A DNA stretch of 64,000 nt from Novosphingobium pokkalii. GTDB lineage: Bacteria > Pseudomonadota > Alphaproteobacteria > Sphingomonadales > Sphingomonadaceae. The translations under genes were made by a program, and so were the position numbers. Below are positions 58,710 through 64,000 of the stretch, one piece after another (the stretch's first letter is position 1; every line of letters starts with the position of its first letter). The notes beneath the pieces are model-generated. The model had not been told where the DNA came from. It did not search any database and saw only the letters and a program-made list of their open reading frames with translations. The stretch is taken from the NCBI RefSeq assembly GCF_014652855.1, contig NZ_BMZP01000010.1:62001-126000 (forward strand). The letters are read 5' to 3'.

Positions 58710-59846
58710 TCAGCGCGAGGTGGAGACGCGATAGACCATGACATGCCGATAGGGCTTGCCGGGATCGACGCGCGCGGAAACGAACGAAGGATGGTTGGGC
58801 GCATCGGGGAACTTCTGCGGTTCCAGCGCGATGCCATCGCCCATGCGATAGAGGTGGCCCTGCTTGCCGACCAGCGTGCCGTCCAGGAAATTGCCGGCGT
58901 AGAACTGCACGCCCGGCTCGGTGGTCAGCACTTCGAGCACGCGGCCCGAGGCGGGGTCTTCCAGCCGCGCGGCCAGTTCGGGCTGCGTGGTAAGCCCCTT
59001 GTCCAGCGCGAAGTTGTGGTCATAGCCACGGCCGAACACGATCTGCTGGTCGCGCCCGTCGCGCAGGCCATCGACAACGCGGCGGCCCTTGGTGAAATCG
59101 AACACCGTGCCCGCCACCGGGCGCAATTCGCCCGTGGGGATCAGCGTGGCATCGACCGGGGTGAAGGCCTTGGCGGGAATGGTCAGGACATGGTCCATCG
59201 CGCCCTGCGGCGCGCCTTCCCCGGCCAGGTTGAAAATGGCGTGGTTGGTCATGTTGATGATCGTGGGCTTGTCGGTCGTCGCCTCGAACGCGATCGTCAG
59301 GTTGCCCGCTTCATCCAGCGAATAGGTGACCGTAGCCTTGACCGTGCCGGGATAGCCGGCATCGCCATCGGGGCTGATATGGCTGAGCACGACGCTGGCC
59401 ACCGGCCCGGACTTGACCGAGACGACCTGCCAGACCTGTTTGTCGAACCCCTTGCCGCCGCCGTGCAGGCTCGCGGCCTTTTCGTTGAGCGGGAGCTGGT
59501 AGGTCTTGCCATCGAGCGTGAACTTGCCGCCGGCGATGCGGTTGGCATAGCGGCCGACAGTGACGCCGAAATAGTTGGGATGATCGACATAGCCGGCAAG
59601 GTCGTCATAGCCGAGCAGCACGTCGGCCGGCTTGCCGGCGCGATCGGGGGCGACCAGCGCCTGGAGCGTGGCGCCATAGCTGAGGATGCGGGCCGAAACC
59701 CCGTTGGCGGCCTTGAGCGTCACGGCCACGACCTGCTGGCCATCGGCCAGCGTGCCGGCGGCCTCCTGGCTCGCCTGCGCAGCATGGGCGCCGGAAAAGG
59801 GCGCGAGCGCGAGAAGCGCGGCAAGAGAAGCGGCCTTCGTGTTCAT
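58710..59846 (-). CDS. Secreted aldose 1-epimerase (mutarotase)
   Basis: 378-aa exported mutarotase. Signal peptide MNTKAASLAALLALAPFSGA with cleavage near AHA-AQ. Catalytic motifs: NMTNHAIFNLAGEG (His base region), RYANRIAGGKF, and LEPQKFPDAPNHPSF (Glu). ATG 59846 is preceded by GGAGACCAGG; an ATG four codons earlier is possible. It speeds interconversion of sugar anomers in the periplasm before uptake. First gene of the operon with the dehydratase, divergent from the transporter at 60035. Confidence 0.93.
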   Translation of the reverse strand: MNTKAASLAALLALAPFSGAHAAQASQEAAGTLADGQQVVAVTLKAANGVSARILSYGATLQALVAPDRAGKPADVLLGYDDLAGYVDHPNYFGVTVGRYANRIAGGKFTLDGKTYQLPLNEKAASLHGGGKGFDKQVWQVVSVKSGPVASVVLSHISPDGDAGYPGTVKATVTYSLDEAGNLTIAFEATTDKPTIINMTNHAIFNLAGEGAPQGAMDHVLTIPAKAFTPVDATLIPTGELRPVAGTVFDFTKGRRVVDGLRDGRDQQIVFGRGYDHNFALDKGLTTQPELAARLEDPASGRVLEVLTTEPGVQFYAGNFLDGTLVGKQGHLYRMGDGIALEPQKFPDAPNHPSFVSARVDPGKPYRHVMVYRVSTSR

Positions 59847-59921
59847 CCTGGTCTCCATGATCGGCCCCATGATCGGCCTTTGCCCCCGGTCAGGCGCCAC
59901 GCGAAAACACGTGCGCAGCCA

Positions 59922-59949
59922 TTGACGTGGCCGTGCGGCGACATATAGT
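59922..59949 (+). promoter_or_regulatory. Probable promoter of the sugar transporter gene
   Basis: TTGACG (59922-59927), 16-base spacer, TATAGT (59944-59949) give a good sigma-70-type promoter reading toward the transporter start at 60035. The -10 box is covered by the operator-like site 59943-59958, consistent with repression. Confidence 0.6.
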
Positions 59950-59958
59950 CCGACAAAT
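59943..59958. promoter_or_regulatory. Operator-like site 1 for the GntR/FadR regulator
   Basis: ATATAGTCCGACAAAT; its reverse complement ATTTGTCGGACTATAT matches site 2 (62226-62241, ATATGTCGGAGTAAAT) at 13 of 16 positions. It overlaps the -10 box of the transporter promoter and lies between divergent catabolic genes. A common regulator is inferred. Confidence 0.55.
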
Positions 59959-60034
59959 AGAAAGAGCGCAAGCCGGTTCGCAAGACGGCCGCCCATCGCT
60001 CTCTTCGTGCGCAAACCTTCGAGAGAGGATGGAC

Positions 60035-61330
60035 ATGCCCCCTGTTGCTGCTTCGGCCACGGTTGCCGCAGCCCCCGATGATGGCCGAGCCGGTGGCGCC
60101 GGTTATGGCCGCGCCCTGGCGCTGCTGGCCACGCTGTTTTTCATGTGGGGCTTCATCACCGTCATCAACAACACGCTGCTGCCGCACCTGCGCGCCGTGT
60201 TCGACCTCAACTATACCCAGACCACGCTGATCGAATCCGTGTGGTTCATTGCCTATTTCGTCGCCTCGATCCCATCGGCCAAGCTGATCGAGAAGATCGG
60301 CTACAAGATGTCGATGGTCACCGGCCTGCTGATCATGGCGGCCGGCGCGCTGGGCATGATGGTGGCTGCTTCGATCCCGTCCTACGGCGTCACGCTGGTG
60401 ATGCTGTTCGTGATCGCCAGCGGCATCACCCTGCTGCAAGTGGCGGCCAATCCTTACGTCGCGGTGGTCGGCCCGGCCGAAACCGCGTCTTCGCGGCTCA
60501 CTCTGGTGCAGGCGCTCAATTCGGCGGGCACGATGCTGGCGCCGCTGTTCGGCGCCTATCTGATCCTGGGCCGGTCCAAAAGCGGCACCGCCGTGGCCGG
60601 CACCGTACTGACCCCGGCCGAGCGCCTGGCCGACGCGCATTCGGTGATCCTGCCCTATGGCCTTGTCGCGGCCGTGCTGGTGGTGCTGGCCGTGGTCATC
60701 GCGCGCTATCCCCTGCCCGCAATGGGCAGCGCGACCAGCCGCATGGCACGGGAGGAGCGCAAGCATCACTCGCTTTGGTCGCACCGCAACCTGGTGTTCG
60801 GCATTCCCGCGATCTTCATCTACCTGATCGCCGAAATCGGCGTGGCCAACCTCTTCGTCAATTTCGTCAGCCAGGGTGACATCGCCAACCTGACGCACGA
60901 GGAAGCCGGCCGTTACCTCACGTTCCTGTGGGGCGGCATGATGGTCGGCCGCTTTGCCGGCGGCGCGATCATGCAGAAAGTGCGTGCCGAAACCGTGCTG
61001 GCGCTCGCGGCAGTGGGCGCCTTCGTGGTGATGATGATCACCGTGCTCACCCATGGCCCGGTGGCGATGTGGGCGCTGATCCTGGTGGGCCTGTTCCACT
61101 CGATCATGTTCCCCACGATCTTCACGCTGGGCATCAAGGGCCTCGGCCCGCTGACCGAGGAAGCCTCTGGCCTGCTGATCATGGCCATTGCCGGCGGCGC
61201 GCTGGTGGTGGTTCAGGGCAAGCTGGCTGATGCCTTTGGCCTGCAAACCTCGTTCCTGCTGACCGCGGCCTGCGAACTCTACATCATCTTCTACGCGCTG
61301 TGGGGCGCGAAGACCAAAACCACAGACTGA
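60035..61330 (+). CDS. Sugar MFS transporter, FucP/GluP-like
   Basis: Proton-coupled sugar importer of the FHS family, 431 aa with about 12 membrane segments. Family blocks: LATLFFMWGFITVINNTLLP, QLNYTQ-like LNYTQTTLIESVWFIAYFVA, LLQVAANPYVAVVGPAETAS, and FVSQGDIANLTHEEAGRYLT with GGMMVGRFAGGAIM. The start ATG 60035 has AGAGAGG at 6-base spacing; an ATG two codons earlier has no room for a ribosome site. Context suggests transport of a pentose, galactose or fucose type sugar. Controlled by site 1 at 59943 (inference). Confidence 0.93.
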   Translation: MPPVAASATVAAAPDDGRAGGAGYGRALALLATLFFMWGFITVINNTLLPHLRAVFDLNYTQTTLIESVWFIAYFVASIPSAKLIEKIGYKMSMVTGLLIMAAGALGMMVAASIPSYGVTLVMLFVIASGITLLQVAANPYVAVVGPAETASSRLTLVQALNSAGTMLAPLFGAYLILGRSKSGTAVAGTVLTPAERLADAHSVILPYGLVAAVLVVLAVVIARYPLPAMGSATSRMAREERKHHSLWSHRNLVFGIPAIFIYLIAEIGVANLFVNFVSQGDIANLTHEEAGRYLTFLWGGMMVGRFAGGAIMQKVRAETVLALAAVGAFVVMMITVLTHGPVAMWALILVGLFHSIMFPTIFTLGIKGLGPLTEEASGLLIMAIAGGALVVVQGKLADAFGLQTSFLLTAACELYIIFYALWGAKTKTTD

Positions 61331-61335
61331 AGGCT

Positions 61336-61356
61336 TCCTCCCCGATACGGGGAGGA
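61336..61356. terminator. Hairpin between convergent genes
   Basis: TCCTCCCC and GGGGAGGA pair perfectly around GATAC, filling the 26-base gap between the transporter stop and the regulator stop. Confidence 0.55.
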
Positions 61357-62139
61357 TCAGCTCCGCACGGCGGCCTGGATCGCGCTGGCGGTGTCTTCGA
61401 GGGCGAGTTGCACCAGCACGCCCATAGCCTCGGCCGCCGCATCGCCATTGCCGTCGGCAATCGCTTCATAGACCAGGGCATGATCGGGAATGGGGTTGCG
61501 CGGCAATTCGCGTGCGCGCTGCTTGAAGCGGGTGGTCCAGTGCACCGCCGCGCCGATGCTGGCCGACAGCACCAGCAGCGCCGCATTGTGGCTGGCGCGC
61601 AGGATGGCATCGTGGAAATCGCGGTCGGCCGCGCGGCCCGCGTCGTTGGTCAGAGTGTGGCGGCGCATGGCCGAAAGCGCGTCGCGCATGGCCTTGAGAT
61701 CGGCCTTGTCGCGGCGCTGCGCAGCCAGGCGCGCGGCCGCCGGCTCCACCACGGCGCGCAGTTCGAACAGGTCGCGCACGAATTGCAGATCCGGCTCCCC
61801 GGCAAAGGCCCAGGCCAGCACTTCGGGATCGAGCAGGTTCCAGCGGTCGCGCGGCAACACGCGCGTGCCGGCCTTGGGGCGGCTGGCCACCAGGCCCTTG
61901 GCGGTGAGCACCTGGATCGCCTCGCGATAGGCGCTGCGCGAGACTTTCAGTTCCTCGGCAAAGGCGACTTCGCCCGAAAGAATATCGCCTGGCTGATATT
62001 GGCCAGAGAGGATCGCGGTGCCCAGTTTGTGGGCAATGGCGCCGTGCAACCGCCTTCCCGGGCCGCGCGTGACACTCTCGCGCTCGTCCTGCGTTCCCTT
62101 TCCTTCTTCGGATTTGTCCGGGAATTGCGGTTCGGTCAC
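61357..62139 (-). CDS. GntR-family regulator, FadR/FCD subfamily
   Basis: 260-aa regulator. The winged helix-turn-helix reads GEVAFAEELKVSRSAYREAI, then QVLTAKGLVASRPKAGTRV; the FCD effector domain follows (FVRDLFELRAVVEPAAARLA and DRDFHDAILRASHNAALLVL, with metal-ligand-type His). The start is ambiguous: GTG 62139 has AAGGAGG 11 bases upstream; GTG 62190 would add 17 residues. It is divergent from the aldehyde dehydrogenase, with site 2 between them, so it likely represses the sugar-acid genes and responds to a pathway sugar acid. Confidence 0.88.
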   Translation of the reverse strand: MTEPQFPDKSEEGKGTQDERESVTRGPGRRLHGAIAHKLGTAILSGQYQPGDILSGEVAFAEELKVSRSAYREAIQVLTAKGLVASRPKAGTRVLPRDRWNLLDPEVLAWAFAGEPDLQFVRDLFELRAVVEPAAARLAAQRRDKADLKAMRDALSAMRRHTLTNDAGRAADRDFHDAILRASHNAALLVLSASIGAAVHWTTRFKQRARELPRNPIPDHALVYEAIADGNGDAAAEAMGVLVQLALEDTASAIQAAVRS

Positions 62140-62225
62140 TGTCTCTGTCGCCTCCTTGGCCAGTTGGGTTAGCAGGGCGCGCCCGGCCACGAAACGACTA
62201 TTATTGCGTTTCCCCTCGGGGCGGA

Positions 62226-62241
62226 ATATGTCGGAGTAAAT
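62226..62241. promoter_or_regulatory. Operator-like site 2 for the GntR/FadR regulator
   Basis: ATATGTCGGAGTAAAT, similar to site 1 at 59943. It lies between the divergent regulator and dehydrogenase genes, 12 bases before the dehydrogenase ATG, and overlaps a possible -10 (TATGTC, 62227) paired with TTGCGT at 62204. Confidence 0.55.
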
Positions 62242-62253
62242 ATGGAGATTCCG

Positions 62254-63780
62254 ATGACCGAATTCCGCTCGATCGACGCCCGCACCGGCCAGCCGCACGG
62301 CCCCGCCCTTGCCGTGCACGGACTGGACGACGTGGCCCGGCTCTGCGCCGCCGCCGAAGCGGCGTTCGATCTCTATCGCGCCACCGGGCGGGAAGAGCGC
62401 GCGGTGTTCCTGGAGCGGATCGCCGAGGAAATCCTGGCCATCGGCGATCCCCTGGTCGATGCGGCGATGCGCGAAAGCGGCCTGCCCCGTGCCCGCCTGG
62501 AGGGTGAACGCGGCCGCACCGTGGGCCAGCTTCGCCTGTTTGCCGCCGTGGTGCGCGCGGGCGCCTGGCAGCAGTTGCGCATCGATCCGGCCCTGCCGGA
62601 ACGCCAACCCCTGCCCCGCCCGGACATCCGCCTGCGCATGATCCCGCTCGGCCCGGTGGCCGTGTTCGGCGCGTCGAACTTCCCGCTGGCCTTCTCGACC
62701 GCCGGTGGTGACACCGCCTCGGCGCTCGCCGCCGGCTGCCCGGTGGTGGTCAAGGGCCATCCCGCCCATCCCGAAACCGGCGCTCTGGTGGCCGCCGCCA
62801 TTGCCCGCGCCGTGGCCGCCTGCGGCCTGCCCGAGGGGGTGTTCGGCCATCTCGTTGGCCCGGGCAACGAATTGGGTGCGGCGCTCGTGGCCGATCCGCG
62901 CATCGCGGCGGTGGGCTTCACCGGCTCGCGCGGTGGCGGCCTGGCCCTGGCCCGCATTGCGCAGGCGCGCGAAGTGCCGATCCCGGTCTATGCCGAAATG
63001 TCGAGCATCAATCCGGTGCTGCTGATGCCGGCCGCCCTGGCCGCGCGCGGCGCCGCACTGGGCCAGGCCTTCGTCGGTTCGCTGACCATGGGCGCGGGCC
63101 AGTTCTGCACCAATCCCGGCCTCGTCCTGGCGATTGCCGGCGAAGGCCTCGACGCTTTCCTGGCCGCCGCGCGCGACGGCGTGGCTGTGGCTCCGGCGCA
63201 GACCATGCTGACCAGCGGCATCCACGCCGCCTATGCCGCCGGGGTCGAGGCGCTGGCCGCCTCGGCTGGGGTGGACACCGTGGCGACCGGCCCGGCGGGC
63301 GAAGGCCCCTGTGGCCAGGCCGCGCTGTTCGTCACCACCGCAAAGGCATTCCTGGCCGACAAGGCGCTGGGCCACGAAGTGTTCGGCGCCAGCTCGATCG
63401 TGGTGACCTGCACCGACGAAGCCGAACTCGCCACCCTGCTCAAGAGCCTGGAAGGGCAGCTTACCGCCACGCTGCACATGGATGCGGCGGACGAGGCGAT
63501 GGCCGCGCGGCTGCTGCCGATCCTGGAGCGCAAGGCCGGACGCATCCTGGCCAATGGCTGGCCCACCGGCGTGGAAGTGTGCCACGCGATGGTTCACGGC
63601 GGCCCGTTCCCGGCCACGTCGGACGCGCGCACCACCTCGGTCGGCAGCCTGGCGATCGACCGCTTCCTGCGCCCGGTCAGCTATCAGAACCTCGCCCCGG
63701 CGGTGCTGCCTGCCGAACTGACCGACGCGGCGCGCGGCGACGGCGCACCGCGCCTGATCGACGGCACGCTCACGCTCTGA
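62254..63780 (+). CDS. Aldehyde dehydrogenase, alpha-ketoglutarate semialdehyde dehydrogenase type
   Basis: NADP-type dehydrogenase, 508 aa, expected to oxidise 2-ketoglutarate semialdehyde to 2-ketoglutarate, the last step of oxidative pentose/sugar-acid pathways. Motifs: [53 protein letters not shown] (catalytic Glu) and [20 protein letters not shown] (catalytic Cys), as in the type III KGSADH group. ATG 62254 follows TGGAGA; ATG 62242 is an alternative but lies almost on the expected transcript start. Followed after 29 bases by the partial AraD1-like gene. Confidence 0.92.
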   Translation: MTEFRSIDARTGQPHGPALAVHGLDDVARLCAAAEAAFDLYRATGREERAVFLERIAEEILAIGDPLVDAAMRESGLPRARLEGERGRTVGQLRLFAAVVRAGAWQQLRIDPALPERQPLPRPDIRLRMIPLGPVAVFGASNFPLAFSTAGGDTASALAAGCPVVVKGHPAHPETGALVAAAIARAVAACGLPEGVFGHLVGPGNELGAALVADPRIAAVGFTGSRGGGLALARIAQAREVPIPVYAEMSSINPVLLMPAALAARGAALGQAFVGSLTMGAGQFCTNPGLVLAIAGEGLDAFLAAARDGVAVAPAQTMLTSGIHAAYAAGVEALAASAGVDTVATGPAGEGPCGQAALFVTTAKAFLADKALGHEVFGASSIVVTCTDEAELATLLKSLEGQLTATLHMDAADEAMAARLLPILERKAGRILANGWPTGVEVCHAMVHGGPFPATSDARTTSVGSLAIDRFLRPVSYQNLAPAVLPAELTDAARGDGAPRLIDGTLTL

Positions 63781-63809
63781 TCCCGCTCTCTCGCGAAAGA
63801 CCCTTGCCC

Positions 63810-64000
63810 ATGGCAACCCGCCTTCTTCAGCACCGCAGCGCCGATGGCACGCGCCGCGTGATCCTCGCCACCGGGGATACCGCCGTATTCCTGGAATCCC
63901 CCGCCACCGTGCGCGAACTGGCCCAGGCCGCGATTGCCGCCGGGCAGAGCCTGACGCAAGCGGCCGCCGCCCGCGCCGGTAGCCAGAGCGTGGACATCGC
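63810..64000 (+). CDS. FAH-like protein, AraD1/GguC type, 3' end outside the window
   Basis: Only the first 63 codons are visible: MATRLLQHRSADGTRRVILA, then GDTAVFLESPATVRELAQAA and IAAGQSLTQAAAARAGSQSV. The opening RLLQH plus the VRELAQAAIAAG helix resembles GguC/AraD1 fumarylacetoacetase-like proteins encoded in sugar-acid loci. It follows the ketoglutarate-semialdehyde-type dehydrogenase by 29 bases, which fits a role acting on a 2-keto-3-deoxy acid. Moderate confidence because the conserved catalytic domain is not in view. Confidence 0.65.
   Translation, partial: MATRLLQHRSADGTRRVILATGDTAVFLESPATVRELAQAAIAAGQSLTQAAAARAGSQSVDI

Noticed and set aside
56547..59948. Open frame of over 1100 codons opposite the dehydratase and epimerase
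   Set aside because: Antisense to two well-supported enzymes and crosses from one into the other; no recognisable domain.
62140..63816. N-terminal extension of the FadR-type regulator into the dehydrogenase region
   Set aside because: It would run antisense through the aldehyde dehydrogenase; FadR proteins are about 230-270 aa, matching the shorter start.

Overview
The window is high-GC DNA that reads like the chromosome of an alphaproteobacterium of the order Sphingomonadales, probably Novosphingobium or a close relative. The evidence is the abundance of TonB-dependent receptors (four, one cut by the window edge), the GC-rich codon use, the ferulate/vanillin genes, the oxidative sugar-acid genes, and dispersed intergenic inverted repeats with cores such as GTCACCCCGGACTTGATCC. 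The genus is inference. I saw no rRNA, tRNA, CRISPR array, transposase or phage genes.

Layout. 1-3.4 kb: a TonB-dependent receptor (partial) preceded by a TPR sulfotransferase. 3.5-8.5 kb: an APC permease, a PYROXD2-like FAD oxidoreductase, a Rieske oxygenase and a divergent BetI-like TetR regulator with a palindromic site between them. 8.7-12.5 kb: a secreted M20 peptidase and a vdh-ech operon (vanillin dehydrogenase, hydroxycinnamoyl-CoA hydratase-lyase). 12.5-15.2 kb: a long non-coding stretch with an FNR/FixK-type box, a strong intrinsic terminator and a structured leader ahead of a TonB-dependent receptor. 15.8-26.7 kb: a complete glycogen cluster, glgP-glgB-glgC-glgA-pgm-glgX. 26.9-32.5 kb: a serine hydrolase, divergent from a tightly packed five-gene set (DUF2334 deacetylase, two GT4 glycosyltransferases, a polytopic membrane protein, a DUF2141 protein) that looks like an undescribed surface-glycan or glycolipid module.

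32.7-40.4 kb: two TonB-dependent receptors, a LysR regulator divergent from a nitroreductase, and an L,D-transpeptidase-like protein. 40.7-46.5 kb: a three-gene RND efflux pump. 46.6-52.7 kb: a polysaccharide pyruvyl transferase, a glycosyltransferase, an antisense-overlapping small membrane protein, a beta-barrel protein and a SleB-type cell-wall hydrolase, suggesting the edge of an exopolysaccharide locus. 52.7-54.5 kb: a small patch of atypical composition with an unrecognised Cys-rich protein. 54.6-56.9 kb: a SulP transporter with a ParBc_2 protein. 56.9-64 kb: a sugar-acid catabolic locus (IlvD/Edd dehydratase, aldose 1-epimerase, FucP-like transporter, GntR/FadR regulator, ketoglutarate-semialdehyde-type dehydrogenase, start of an AraD1/FAH-like gene), where two copies of one 16-base site suggest control by the local GntR protein.

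The window combines nutrient capture through TonB receptors, breakdown of plant-derived aromatics and pentose-type sugars, glycogen storage, and surface-glycan construction. Function calls rest on motifs read by eye; no database search was run.
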